A stretch of DNA of 64,000 bases from CAZWVI01 sp964637165 (GCA_964637165.1 CAZWVI010000011.1:1-64000), one strand, 5' to 3'. Positions 51,625 through 61,435 are shown, counted from the stretch's first letter. Notes: generated from the sequence alone by a model not told the origin. Program-made: numbers and translations.

Positions 51625-53066
51625 ATGCGAAATAATCTCAAGAAAATTTGTGAAGGCGAAGATGTATTGAGTTGTCCTTCCCAGCAAACTGCCACTAAAC
51701 GCGACCACTTACTGCCTGGAGTTGCACCTGGTAATTTGCGTAAAGCTGCGGCGCAGCGCCATGGTTCTACGGATTGGCTAAAGAGTTCATTAATAACACT
51801 TCGATTATTACCGCAAATGCCAATTGCCTTGCGAGTTGATGCGGGCAGGAATGCTGAAAAAAGTAATCCGCGAAATGCTGCATCATGTAGCACCACCGGC
51901 AGGGCATCAGAGCGGTTATTGTTGTTGGGGAACCTGTTATTAATCGCGACTACGTTGCCAACGCCAGCTTGGCCTTGGAATTCAACTTCGTAATAACTGA
52001 TATCGTCATCGCCGCCACCGTTGGTTAATCGCAGCCAAGCCAGTGAAACAGTGTTTTTCGGGTCGGTTTTGCTCGTGGCCAAGCTGGGTCGTCTTAAACG
52101 CAGTCCAGAGTTTGGATTAGTGCGAAAAGTACGGCTGTCAAGTGCGAGGTAATTCCCGAAGTCTTCGCGAAAGCGAATTAGCTTGATGGCACTCGTTTCT
52201 GATTGTGCGGCTCCGTGCCCAGGCAAAACATATTCTTCAAAGGCACAAATCAAGTTGCCATAATCGTCTTCAACCAAGTCTGGAAGGACGCGACCACCCA
52301 TGTGGGTGCCACTGATATCTGCATCAACTGCAGTTTGTGCGCAGACAAAAATCGGTCCTAGGGTAGGTGGAGTTTGCGACCAGTCAATGTCGCGGCAACG
52401 AAGGTCGTAGTCGAGTTCCAAAGTCGAGCCCTGCCCAACAGCTGCAAACTCATGTGCATAAACAACCGAAGCGGTGTTGGGGCGTGTTGAGCGAGTCGCC
52501 AAATCTGGCATTAAGCCAGCATGACCAGGAGTTAGCAAGTGGCTAAGAGCAGGGTCGTCTTCATCCAAAACCCAGCCTTCTCCGGTTTGGGCTTGGTTGA
52601 CCGACCAAATGCCGGTAACTAGATCCTGCTCGATTAGCGCGCCCTCAAGTCGGGCACGGTTATTGACTAGATCAATGCGCGGCCAGCAAACCATAAAATC
52701 GCCGCCAATCGCCACCACGTCAGGTTTTTGGCATTTCTCGTGGGTGTCCAAAATGGCCAAACTTGGGTCACCGAGTAGAAAAGTGCGCAATTGGTTGGGC
52801 TTGCTCCATTGATACAGCTGACCCCGCGGTATGACTGCGGCCTCGACTTGACGTTGGTTGCCGGTGCTTGGCCGCACGTGCCAGGCGACGCAAACGTCAC
52901 CCTGATTATTGATGGCGACCGTGGCGTGATCGGTCTCTGGTGCGCCAGCTAGGGTATAACTTCCCAGCGAGGGAATTATTATTTCATCGCCCAAGCCAAA
53001 ACTCGCTTGGGCGAGAATGGTTGGCGTAGTTGCACAAAACAGGCAAAGGGTGGGGAGAAGGCGCAT
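51621..53066 (-). CDS. Secreted protein, tandem paralog 3 of 3
   Basis: 481 residues; first gene of the three-gene run. The signal peptide is short (LLPTLCLFCATTPTILAQ). Shared blocks: DHATVAINNQGDVCVAWH, KPDVVAIGGDFMVCWPR, GHAGLMPDLATR, VVYAHE, LDYDLRCRDIDWSQTPP, GGRVLPDLVEDDYGNLICAFEE and RRPSLATSKTDPKNTVSLAW. The phrase D-x-x-N-T-V-S-L-A-W near residue 340 is the best conserved end of the core. There is no anchor or sorting domain at the C-terminus, so the protein is probably released to the periplasm or outside. Confidence 0.75.
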   Translation of the reverse strand: MRLLPTLCLFCATTPTILAQASFGLGDEIIIPSLGSYTLAGAPETDHATVAINNQGDVCVAWHVRPSTGNQRQVEAAVIPRGQLYQWSKPNQLRTFLLGDPSLAILDTHEKCQKPDVVAIGGDFMVCWPRIDLVNNRARLEGALIEQDLVTGIWSVNQAQTGEGWVLDEDDPALSHLLTPGHAGLMPDLATRSTRPNTASVVYAHEFAAVGQGSTLELDYDLRCRDIDWSQTPPTLGPIFVCAQTAVDADISGTHMGGRVLPDLVEDDYGNLICAFEEYVLPGHGAAQSETSAIKLIRFREDFGNYLALDSRTFRTNPNSGLRLRRPSLATSKTDPKNTVSLAWLRLTNGGGDDDISYYEVEFQGQAGVGNVVAINNRFPNNNNRSDALPVVLHDAAFRGLLFSAFLPASTRKAIGICGNNRSVINELFSQSVEPWRCAAALRKLPGATPGSKWSRLVAVCWEGQLNTSSPSQIFLRLFRI

Positions 53067-53184
53067 TTTTTTGATTTTATCGAGTTTACCCTATAAATGA
53101 CGGCTCGTCAGCGCTTTGAGTGCCGTATTTTATGGCGAATTGCCTGGAAAACTCCGCCACCGCCGTAGCGCAAATCAAGATTTC

Positions 53185-54291
53185 ATGATGCGCGAAGATC
53201 AGCAGCATAATTGCTTGCCGCTGATGGACTCCGCAGCGTTAAATGCTCAGTTGCCACGCGCTCTTTTGCTCAGTGGTGAGCTTGAGGCGCGTGACTACTT
53301 TGAGCTTTCAATTGTCGAGCAGTGGCGATTAATGGGCACAATGTTGCTGGAGCATGCGCGCGAGGCCGATGACCCTTTGCAGCCAGCCTTGTTGCTGTCG
53401 CAAAACCCCGAAGCGCGGGTGCGTTTTCATAGCTGCGGTTTGCTTGCACAAATTTTGTTGGAACAGCCAACGCTTGCACTACACCATTTGTTGCCATTGG
53501 CCGGTGACAGCGACCGCCGCGTGAGCGAAGCCGCGCAAGCATTTGGCTTGCGCCCTTTATTGCAAAAACATGGTGCGGAGATGGTCAGCCTGCTGTTGCC
53601 GTGGACCGAACATGAATTGCCGCATGTGCGCCGCGCCGTCGTCGAAGCCGCGCGCCCTCGCGGTATGTGGGTTAGCCAACTTAAGTGGGCGGTTGATGCG
53701 CCAGCACTTTTATTGCCGCTACTTGAAGAGTTACGTTTTGAATCTGAGTCTTACCCAGCCAATGCGGTTGGCAATAGTTTAAACGACATTTCTAAAAACC
53801 ATCCCAAATTAGTGATGGATGTTTTGGCAAGTTGGTTGGCCGAAGTTAATCCCGGCGAGCAACTTGATCGGATTGTTAGTAAAGGAATTCGCACATTAAT
53901 AAAACAGGGCAATCCTGCGGCAATGCGTTTATGCGGTTTCGATGAATTAAAAGTGGAAGTTGATGGAGAAATCCGTGACGTAGATAGTGTCCGCCCGAAC
54001 AGTGCCATTAACTTTGTTTTGAATATTCATAATCAAGGCCGCGCCGCCGATGCAAAGTTAGTTTATGAAATAAGCACCACCGGAAAAAAATTCAACCGGC
54101 CGCGGCGGCATAAATTTCAGTCAAAGACTTTGCGCTTGCCAAGCCGTGATACCCTGACTGTGCGTTGCCGTGAACGCATTTATGACCAAAAGGCCGCCAA
54201 ATTAATTGACGGAGTCGGGGCAGTCAAATGTTGGCTAAATGGGCAGGAAGTGATTGATATGCCCTTTTACTTACAGCGCAAGCGAAAGTAG
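53185..54291 (+). CDS. AlkC-like DNA alkylation repair glycosylase
   Basis: About 368 residues of HEAT-like helical repeats in the AlkC/AlkD superfamily, which excises 3-methyladenine and similar bases. Key blocks: HVRRAVVEAARPRGMW, LLPLLEELRFESESYPANAVGNSLNDISKNHP (typical of AlkC: V-N-L-N-D-I-K-H-P order), DRIVSKGIRTLIKQGNPAAMRLCGF, and a C-terminal Ig-like domain (about 275-365) as in AlkC. This is assigned from remembered family motifs, not a search. The start is uncertain: ATG 53185 is used; a TTG at 53116 would add 23 residues. Confidence 0.75.
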   Translation: MMREDQQHNCLPLMDSAALNAQLPRALLLSGELEARDYFELSIVEQWRLMGTMLLEHAREADDPLQPALLLSQNPEARVRFHSCGLLAQILLEQPTLALHHLLPLAGDSDRRVSEAAQAFGLRPLLQKHGAEMVSLLLPWTEHELPHVRRAVVEAARPRGMWVSQLKWAVDAPALLLPLLEELRFESESYPANAVGNSLNDISKNHPKLVMDVLASWLAEVNPGEQLDRIVSKGIRTLIKQGNPAAMRLCGFDELKVEVDGEIRDVDSVRPNSAINFVLNIHNQGRAADAKLVYEISTTGKKFNRPRRHKFQSKTLRLPSRDTLTVRCRERIYDQKAAKLIDGVGAVKCWLNGQEVIDMPFYLQRKRK

Positions 54292-54304
54292 GAGAGCTAA
54301 TTAT

Positions 54305-55636
54305 TTAACTCAGACTTTGCAGCGCTTTTACTAAGCGCGGTAAAGCCTCGTCAATGTCGGACTTGGCGACCGCCCCAACACTTGCGCGGAACCAACCATC
54401 TTCATCTTCTTCGGCAACTCCAAATGCGTTAAATGGAACCAGAGCAAAGTTTGCTGCCTGCAACAAAAATGAACGAATGTCATCGTTGTTGTCTAAGCGT
54501 TTTCCTTCAGCGGTGGTCATGCCGGCAATTTGGAATTGCACCGACATGTAAATTGCTCCTTGCGGTTCAATAAAGTTTACCGGTAAGCCATCGGTTTTTA
54601 ATTGAGCGAAGACCTCGTGCAGAGCGTCGAGACGTTGGCGAACGTTGGCAATCATTAGCTGATCCCACTCCGCAACAGCTTCGCCGTCACGTAAGAAGTT
54701 TGCGGTTGCCTGTTGCACTGGCTTAGGTGCCCAAGCGCCGATGTGGGTGAGCAGCGCAGTCATTTTGCGGGTGATGGCGGTTGGTCCAAACATCCAGCCG
54801 CAGCGTAATCCGGTGGCGGCCATGCCTTTAGAGATTCCGTCAGTATGAATTACGTAAGGTGCGGCTTCGGGTACTAATTGCACTGGCGAATAATGCTCGT
54901 GCCCTGGAAAAACCAAGGAACGGTAGATTTGGTCAAACAACATATAAAGTGGTTTGTCCCCGTTTTGTTCACGACGAGTATTTTCCTCGACCAACATTTG
55001 GCCAAAGTCGGCAACCATTTGCTTTGACATCACTCCACCCGAGGGGTTTTGCGGGGTGTTCAACACCAACAAACGTGCCTCGCTAATGTGCGGTCGCAAT
55101 AAATCAACGGTCGGTTGGAAAGCATCTTCAGGGCGACATTGAATGCCCATTACTTGGCATTGATTGGTGTCACGATAATTATGGTTGTTCCAACTTGGCA
55201 AAGGGCACAGTACTAACTCGCCGGGGTCAACCAATAAACGGTAGGTCGAGTAAAGAGTTGGACGACCACCGGAGACGATGGTGATGGCCTCAAGCGGGTA
55301 CTCCATGTTCTGGGTGCGTGCAATGTGTAAACGCACCGCTTCGCGTAAATCCCAAATCCCAGCCGGTGGCGGATAATTGGTGTCGCCGTGGCCGACTGCG
55401 GCTAGAAGTTCCTGAGTCAATCGAGTCGGAATCGGAAACTCGCGTGGAGAAAAATCTCCAACGGTCATGTTGGCAACATTCTCGCCGCGCCCAAGTAATT
55501 CGCGGATTTCGTTGGCAATCTGCAAAATCGATGAACCGGCCATCGACTTGGCCATGGTCGAAAGGCCGCGTGCGGCCACAATATCTCCGCATTCAGCAGA
55601 AATTCGTACTAGCTTGGCGGGGGAGTCCACAGTCAC
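54305..55636 (-). CDS. PLP-dependent class I/II aminotransferase
   Basis: A 443-residue fold-type I aminotransferase: SGGRPTLYSTYRLLVDPGE, CPLPSWNNHNY, NTPQNPSGG (the NPxNP-like PLP-contact loop), FDQIYRSLVFPG and the lysine block TDGISKGMAATGLRCGW, with the arginine near FRASVGA at the C-terminus. The amino-acid substrate cannot be named. It is the last gene of a pair with the giant amidohydrolase (9-nt gap). The start is GTG 55636, with a second GTG two codons in and an ATG at about residue 28 as alternatives. Confidence 0.85.
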   Translation of the reverse strand: MTVDSPAKLVRISAECGDIVAARGLSTMAKSMAGSSILQIANEIRELLGRGENVANMTVGDFSPREFPIPTRLTQELLAAVGHGDTNYPPPAGIWDLREAVRLHIARTQNMEYPLEAITIVSGGRPTLYSTYRLLVDPGELVLCPLPSWNNHNYRDTNQCQVMGIQCRPEDAFQPTVDLLRPHISEARLLVLNTPQNPSGGVMSKQMVADFGQMLVEENTRREQNGDKPLYMLFDQIYRSLVFPGHEHYSPVQLVPEAAPYVIHTDGISKGMAATGLRCGWMFGPTAITRKMTALLTHIGAWAPKPVQQATANFLRDGEAVAEWDQLMIANVRQRLDALHEVFAQLKTDGLPVNFIEPQGAIYMSVQFQIAGMTTAEGKRLDNNDDIRSFLLQAANFALVPFNAFGVAEEDEDGWFRASVGAVAKSDIDEALPRLVKALQSLS

Positions 55637-55645
55637 CCAGAGATT

Positions 55646-58600
55646 TTACTCAGTTTTCAAATTTATGCGCTGCATATAACGGTCACGTAGGCGAGTTTGA
55701 TTAGAAGTTAGTTCAACTTCACGTCCACCCAGCCACATTCGTCGAACTTTTCCCGAATTGTCTAGCGGGTCGCCCTCGGCGATGAAGAGGTTGGCGGCCT
55801 TTCCGACCTCAAGAGAGCCCGTGACATGGTCAACGCCAAGTGCGGTTGCCGCTCCTAGGCTGAGGGCATGTAGGGCACCATTTTTCCCAAGTCCGTTGAC
55901 TCCGGCCGTCGCTGCCTGAAACGGTAAGTTGCGCGCGACTTGAGTGTCCTGATTGCGCAAGCCAACAATGCAGCCAGCAGCTTTCAGCACACTGGCGTTA
56001 CGGTAAGTTGAATCGAATGGGTCGCTGTCGTCGGTCGGTAAATCGTGCACCGTTCCAACCAGGACTCGCGCCTTATCCGCGCCCAAGAAACCAGCAACCT
56101 TCCAACCATTTTTAATGCCAAGATAAATTGGTTTTAGGCCACGGTCCTTGCACCATTTGCGCGCCGCCATAATGCTGAGCGCACCATTGCTTTCAATAAG
56201 CACTGGCTTTTCACCTTTGGCATAAGGTAACAGCGCTTCGAGTTGCAAATCCCGCTGAACGGTGTTGTTGGCCGCGGCATTTTCCATGAGCTCACCGTAT
56301 TCAAGAGCTCGGTCAAACCACTCGTTAAGTTGTTCAACTTCCTTTGGTTCTTTTGGTGCTTGCCCAGGCTTTTGTCCGCGAACTCCAGGAAAGGCGATGT
56401 GTAGCGCGAGATCGGGCACGATATTCATGTCGCTGGTAGTGTCGCCATCTAATTGGATAAGCGCCGCTTGGCCACGAATGCGCCCTTTAGACATAGTCGT
56501 TAGCACATGACCAACTCCATTCATGCGTAACGGACGAATGTGGCGACTGTCTGAGTGAATCGCCGCCGCAACTGAGAGGTCTGGGTGGAAAGTACCGGCT
56601 TCGTTGTCGTCGCGCGACGAATTAACCTGCTCGATTTCTAACAAGCCAACGTGGTCGCCGGCGTCAATGAAACTCGGGTAAACACCTAAACCGTTTAAGT
56701 CAACAATTTGATACTCGACATCCCATATCGGTGGTGGACTGGCGTCGTCCTCGCCAATCCAAGTGATGACTCCATCGCTTATGGTTAAGCTTCCGGTAAA
56801 TGATTTTTCAGGCGTATGAATTACGCCGTTTGTTAGCAAGGTGTGGAGGCCAAGTCCGTTCTTGGTCCATGCACTAAGTTCCGATGTTTGTTCAATCGCT
56901 GGGATTTCAAGTTCTTGTTTGAGGGTGTTCGCAAAATCTGAAACTTGTTCTTGATAGTCGTCCCATACTTGGTCATTGTCCTCTCGCAACTCGAATAGGG
57001 TTCGCCCGCGGGCAACGCTCAATAAACAACGTGACCAAGTTGAAAGTGGCGGTCCATCGAAAACGGTAATCGTTCCATCTTTACCAACTTCAAGTGATCC
57101 CAGTCGGCCTTCAACATGTAATTGGATGGCGCCGTTTAAGGTGCACAGCTTCAAGCAATCTTCGATACTCAAATCGCCATACAATTGAGACTTACCAGCT
57201 TCGGTGTTTAGGCGACGAATCATTTCGTCGGAATCCGAGTTGATAGTGGTGACAACTCCGGCCTTACTGAGCATTGCCGCATTCCACGGAATTGCATCGT
57301 AAACCTCGAATTTGTAGGCCCACCAGTCAGCGAAGGTCGAGGCCATTGCACCGTAGGCGGAAATTTCAGGGGCGACCTTAAAACCCTCCAAGACGTGTTG
57401 AAAGGTGGGGTTGCGGATTCCGAACTCAGCGCAAATACCGAGGAACATCTGTAGCTCATCGGCGCGATACGAATGGCATTGAATGTGCGTGCGGCCATCC
57501 AAAATGTCGGCCAATACTTCTAGACGAACGTCCCGTCGAAAAGATGGAAGCTTGCCCTCTTTGGCTAGGACTCGGCGCTTGGCGTAATCTTGGGCGGCGG
57601 TGAAGGCGGTGCGGTAAACAACTTGCACACCGGGACGTGAATTAGGAAAACGCTTGCCGCGACTTGAGTCCCAGTTTGATTGCTTAACGTTTTCGCCAAG
57701 CGCAAATTTAATTCCTTGCGGTGCACCAGGAAGTTTGAGACCGGCAATTGTTGCTTCGCGGTAATTAAGTTCCCACACTGCGGCGCGGCCGCCAATTGGG
57801 TTTGCTGAACCATGCAGCGATTGGACTACGGTGGTGCCGCCGGCTGCTGCTCGGTAAATACCAACAGCTTCAGGATGAATCATGTCGCCGACTGAACATT
57901 CAGCGGTAATTGCCACCGCACCTTCATTGATACTATCCAAGGCTAAGTGCGAGTGGGGGTCAATGATGCCCGGAATGATGTGCCAACCTTCTGCATCAAG
58001 CGTTGGAACTTCCATTGAAGTATTAATTTCACCACCGATGGCGGCAATTCGACCGCGATTAATTAGTAGGTCGCCAATGAAGGGTTGTGCGCCAGTCATT
58101 GGATAAAGTAAGCCACCTCTTAGCAACACACTTCCAGTTAAGTCGTGAGCAGGAACTCGGGTGCTTGGCGTTTCAATCGGCCAAGCTGGGTGTCCAAGTT
58201 CGGGGGATTCATCGCTATGTGATTCTTGGTCGGCAGGGGCCGCAGCCTCGTTATCGTCGTCCGGGTTAAAGGGTTCGACATCACAACTCATGTCGTGCCC
58301 GAATGCTGAAATTATTCCGCTGCCCTCAAGTAGGTTGAGTTTGGCATGCATTTCAGCTGGCATTTCTGGAGGAGTGAAATTAAAGCTCACCCCTTCAGCA
58401 CTGAAGCTAATTTTTTTAGCAGCTTCGCTGTCGCTTGGATCTTCGCCGTCAAACAAGGTAACAGTTTGTTTGGCAGTGTTAACACTAACGCCGAATTCCT
58501 CTTCACCCATTGGCGTTGCAAGTAGAACAATCCAGTCGCCGTCTAACTTGTTTTCGTCGCTGTCGTTATCAGGGGTAGCCTTTTGTTCTTCTTGTTTATC

Positions 58601-59854
58601 ATCATCTTCTTCGAATGACCACGCTCGGCCGTCAGCAATAACCCAGGCGAATTGAGGATCATTTAAATTGATTGGGCCACGGCTAATAATGAAATCGGCG
58701 GGCGCAGCGCGCCAACTTGGAGTACCCAAAATTCGTTGCACATCAATGCTACAAGCTTTGTACAAGTCAAAAGCGTCCATGCCTGCTTCAGACAATTGCT
58801 TAAGTGAACTTTTAAATTTCTTTAGCGAGCTTGGTGGGCAAATGGCGCAATCAACGCCGGCTTCACGCAATTTTTTAAAGGCTAGAACATCTTCGTGATG
58901 CAGCCGCTCTTGTTCGCGGCGCAAGGCAACTGGTCGCTGCCAATATGGTCGGCTCTGTTCGTCCTTTAGTTTAAGTTTCTTGTCCGACTTTGGCGCGTCA
59001 GCAATGTCTAAAGTAAATAACACCGAAACATTTTGTTCAATCAAACGGTCGGCATGAACCCAAGCATCTGCTCCACCTAGAATTACTGCCGCTTGCCCGT
59101 TGCGGTAGTCACGCAGTAAGTCGAGAATGTTTTCTATTTCCCGCGCGCTATTGGCTATATAGATTCCCGAATTTAAGTTGGCATGATCGGGAGATATGTA
59201 ACGTTGAAAACTCTGCTCTAACTGCTCGTCAATTGCGGCTTGACGTAAAACAGCTAAAGCCGACATCGGAGTGCGTGGGTAGCCTTTGCCGAGTTGGTTG
59301 CGCAATGAGAAAACAGGTCGTCCGTTGCGTTCGAGCAGAGCCGTGCCTAAAGGGCTGTCATTCAAACTAATCCAAGCACTGTGGCCACGCACAATTCCTT
59401 TATTGGGAATGACGTGGGCAGTGGTGAATCCAAATTCGCGCCAGTCCTTCGCTGTGGCTGGGTCCCACTTAAGAACATCAGAAACATTTAACCAACCGCG
59501 CATCCAACTACGGTCGCCATCTTCCATGGCGGGCAAAGGACCACTGGTTGGGTCAGTCGCTTCAGTTGCATAAGGATTCTCCGGGATATCACTTAACTCA
59601 ACCGGGAAACTCGCATGACTTAAACCGCGATAAACCAACCAATCAGATTCGGATTCAATAGTATGAATAGGGGGCGGAGAATTCTCATCAACGGGGGAAA
59701 TAAAGCCATTGTTAATTATGAAGTCTTGGGCAATTCCTGGGTCGCCATCGCTATTTACAAGGTGTGCGCCTTTAAGCAAAATTACTCCGTTAAGTGGTTG
59801 ATCAGATTGTGCTGGCTGAGCTAATGCCGCCAGAGCGATTGTGGTGAGAATCAT
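55646..59854 (-). CDS. Exported triple-module amidohydrolase
   Basis: A 1402-residue protein with a signal peptide (LTTIALAALAQPAQS) and three amidohydrolase modules. Module 1 (about 22-420) has lost both metal His (RGLSHASFP at 77-85). Next is a beta-rich insert (about 448-545; GDWIVLLATPMGEEEFGV...). Module 2 (about 575-965) is intact: PGIIDPHSHLA with H634 and H636, IQCHSYRADE, FQHVLEG and TTINSDSDE, the imidazolonepropionase-like set. Module 3 (about 1010-1390) has SFIDAGDHVG, where one His is Gly (HxH to GxH, H1068). It probably hydrolyses cyclic amides or peptides outside the cytoplasm; the substrate is unknown. Confidence 0.82.
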   Translation of the reverse strand: MILTTIALAALAQPAQSDQPLNGVILLKGAHLVNSDGDPGIAQDFIINNGFISPVDENSPPPIHTIESESDWLVYRGLSHASFPVELSDIPENPYATEATDPTSGPLPAMEDGDRSWMRGWLNVSDVLKWDPATAKDWREFGFTTAHVIPNKGIVRGHSAWISLNDSPLGTALLERNGRPVFSLRNQLGKGYPRTPMSALAVLRQAAIDEQLEQSFQRYISPDHANLNSGIYIANSAREIENILDLLRDYRNGQAAVILGGADAWVHADRLIEQNVSVLFTLDIADAPKSDKKLKLKDEQSRPYWQRPVALRREQERLHHEDVLAFKKLREAGVDCAICPPSSLKKFKSSLKQLSEAGMDAFDLYKACSIDVQRILGTPSWRAAPADFIISRGPINLNDPQFAWVIADGRAWSFEEDDDKQEEQKATPDNDSDENKLDGDWIVLLATPMGEEEFGVSVNTAKQTVTLFDGEDPSDSEAAKKISFSAEGVSFNFTPPEMPAEMHAKLNLLEGSGIISAFGHDMSCDVEPFNPDDDNEAAAPADQESHSDESPELGHPAWPIETPSTRVPAHDLTGSVLLRGGLLYPMTGAQPFIGDLLINRGRIAAIGGEINTSMEVPTLDAEGWHIIPGIIDPHSHLALDSINEGAVAITAECSVGDMIHPEAVGIYRAAAGGTTVVQSLHGSANPIGGRAAVWELNYREATIAGLKLPGAPQGIKFALGENVKQSNWDSSRGKRFPNSRPGVQVVYRTAFTAAQDYAKRRVLAKEGKLPSFRRDVRLEVLADILDGRTHIQCHSYRADELQMFLGICAEFGIRNPTFQHVLEGFKVAPEISAYGAMASTFADWWAYKFEVYDAIPWNAAMLSKAGVVTTINSDSDEMIRRLNTEAGKSQLYGDLSIEDCLKLCTLNGAIQLHVEGRLGSLEVGKDGTITVFDGPPLSTWSRCLLSVARGRTLFELREDNDQVWDDYQEQVSDFANTLKQELEIPAIEQTSELSAWTKNGLGLHTLLTNGVIHTPEKSFTGSLTISDGVITWIGEDDASPPPIWDVEYQIVDLNGLGVYPSFIDAGDHVGLLEIEQVNSSRDDNEAGTFHPDLSVAAAIHSDSRHIRPLRMNGVGHVLTTMSKGRIRGQAALIQLDGDTTSDMNIVPDLALHIAFPGVRGQKPGQAPKEPKEVEQLNEWFDRALEYGELMENAAANNTVQRDLQLEALLPYAKGEKPVLIESNGALSIMAARKWCKDRGLKPIYLGIKNGWKVAGFLGADKARVLVGTVHDLPTDDSDPFDSTYRNASVLKAAGCIVGLRNQDTQVARNLPFQAATAGVNGLGKNGALHALSLGAATALGVDHVTGSLEVGKAANLFIAEGDPLDNSGKVRRMWLGGREVELTSNQTRLRDRYMQRINLKTE

Positions 59855-59878
59855 GCTGATTATGTTATCCTCGCGTTA

Positions 59879-60259
59879 ATGAATACTCCGATGTTCCTGT
59901 TAAACCTAGGACTGGTGGTGGTCAGTTTGTTGGCGACCATTGTCTCTGGTCTAAGAGCGCATAGACGCACCCATTTGAAGTTGGTCATGGCCACGGTTGT
60001 TTTGCTGGGATTGGCAATTGTGCAGGCGGAAATCTACGGTCGTTCATGGAGTTTTTCCGCAGGCTCGCTAAAGGTGCATTTGTTTTTCGCATTCTCGGCC
60101 TTGGTCTGTTTGCCTTTCGTGGTGGCTTCGGGGGTTTGCCGATTGAAAGGGGGCAGCATAAAAAAACATCGTTGGTCGGTAGTCTGTTTTGTCGGGCTGG
60201 TGCTCGCCTCGGTTGCTACTGCCGCCTGGATGTTCGTCGACGCTGTGCCGTTCGAGTAA
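59879..60259 (+). CDS. Small four-helix membrane protein, DUF420-like
   Basis: 126 residues with four hydrophobic segments. The placement of His/Arg between them (GLRAHRRTHLKLVM, SLKVHLFFAFSALVCLPFVV, IKKHRWSVVCFVGL and a final Trp) resembles DUF420 proteins, some of which sit near cytochrome oxidase genes and may help haem enzymes. No such genes are near here. The stop lies 3 nt from the convergent glcF stop, and the start is 24 nt from the divergent amidohydrolase. Confidence 0.5.
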   Translation: MNTPMFLLNLGLVVVSLLATIVSGLRAHRRTHLKLVMATVVLLGLAIVQAEIYGRSWSFSAGSLKVHLFFAFSALVCLPFVVASGVCRLKGGSIKKHRWSVVCFVGLVLASVATAAWMFVDAVPFE

Positions 60260-60262
60260 CAG

Positions 60263-61435
60263 CTACTCGGTAGTTCCAGTAAAGGCTTGTGCCAAGATCG
60301 TTACTGGATGAATCGGTATAACGCCAAGCTGATGCCGTTTTAAATCGGCAGATAATTTCATCAGACAAATTGGGTTGCTGTTAATGACGCACTCGGCACC
60401 ACTGGCCTTGATATTGTCAACTTTACGTTTGCCAACCTTTTTGGCAACGCCGGCTTGTTGTATGAAATTAATTCCACCTGCACCACAACACAACTCCGCT
60501 TCATTTAGTGGGGATAATCTAAGACCAGGCACTTGCTCTAAACATTTAGCGAGAACACCACTTTCTTTAAGTACGTTAGTTAGATGGCAGGGCGGCGAAT
60601 AAACCGCATTCATGGCTACTTCTTGTGCCGCACCACGTAAGCCCTGTCGATGCAAAAAGACTAACGGGTCTTGAATTAAAGTCGCTGCTTGGGCCTCGCG
60701 TAAATGTCCAGCGCATCCAGCGGAAGTCACTAAAACCGCATCATAACTATCGTCAAAGGCCGCTAATGTTTTGGCTGCAAGGTGTTTGGCGTAGTGGCTG
60801 TCACCACTATGAGCGTGGACCGCGCCACAGCAAGGAGCTTGTGCCGGGCAATGAACTTCGAATCCTTGTTGAGTATAAAGCTTGATGGTGTCGCTCAGCA
60901 CTTGGCCGAAAAACTGACTGCTAACACATCCAAGGTGCAAGCCAACACGACCGCGTCGCTGGCCATGGGCGGCCCATGTTTGGCCAGCTTTAACTTTAAA
61001 AGTAGTCGCTTCAGTTGGCACCACTTCACACATTGCTTGAAGTTTTTTAGGGCCGGTGTTGCTTAAAAATTTTATTACTCCAAGTTTTAAACATAACCTA
61101 GTTAAAAAACCACTAGTGCGCAACAATAGCCAACTATTTAATACTCTGCGTAAAATAAATTTCAGCAGTGGGGCTTGGTGGCCATCACGTTGTTCTTCCA
61201 GTAATGCCCCGTAAGGAACACCCGACGGGCAAGCACTTTCACAGGCGCGACAACTTAAGCACTTATCTAAAGGGCCGGCAATATCTTCAAATTGCAATTC
61301 GCCTTGGGCGTGGGCGCGCATTAAAAGCAGACGTCCACGTGGTGAATTTGTTTCATTGCCGCCGACTAAATAGGTGGGGCATTCTTCTAAGCACAATCCG
61401 CAGTGCATACAGTCGCTTAAATTATCCACCACCGA
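60263..61435 (-). CDS. glcF: Glycolate oxidase Fe-S subunit
   Basis: About 390 residues. Two 4Fe-4S motifs: CMHCGLCLEECPTY and CLSCRACESACPSGVPYG. Then two CCG-type domains with LGCVSSQFFG, APCCGAVHAHSG and ELCCGAGGINF, typical of GlcF, LutA and related electron carriers. With GlcD and GlcE it oxidises glycolate to glyoxylate and passes electrons to the quinone pool. The start is within the end of glcE: GGAG precedes a GTG pair at 61438/61435, and I use 61435. A TTG at 61450 would be longer. Confidence 0.9.
   Translation of the reverse strand, partial: SVVDNLSDCMHCGLCLEECPTYLVGGNETNSPRGRLLLMRAHAQGELQFEDIAGPLDKCLSCRACESACPSGVPYGALLEEQRDGHQAPLLKFILRRVLNSWLLLRTSGFLTRLCLKLGVIKFLSNTGPKKLQAMCEVVPTEATTFKVKAGQTWAAHGQRRGRVGLHLGCVSSQFFGQVLSDTIKLYTQQGFEVHCPAQAPCCGAVHAHSGDSHYAKHLAAKTLAAFDDSYDAVLVTSAGCAGHLREAQAATLIQDPLVFLHRQGLRGAAQEVAMNAVYSPPCHLTNVLKESGVLAKCLEQVPGLRLSPLNEAELCCGAGGINFIQQAGVAKKVGKRKVDNIKASGAECVINSNPICLMKLSADLKRHQLGVIPIHPVTILAQAFTGTTE

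Noticed and set aside
48819..53066. Assignment of the three paralogs as BNR/sialidase propellers
   Set aside because: No Asp-box (SxDxGxTW) or sialidase arginine triad is visible; only a general propeller-like rhythm.
58161..58655. 164-codon plus-strand ORF inside the amidohydrolase region
   Set aside because: Antisense shadow rich in Ser and Leu; the minus-strand gene is continuous and well supported.
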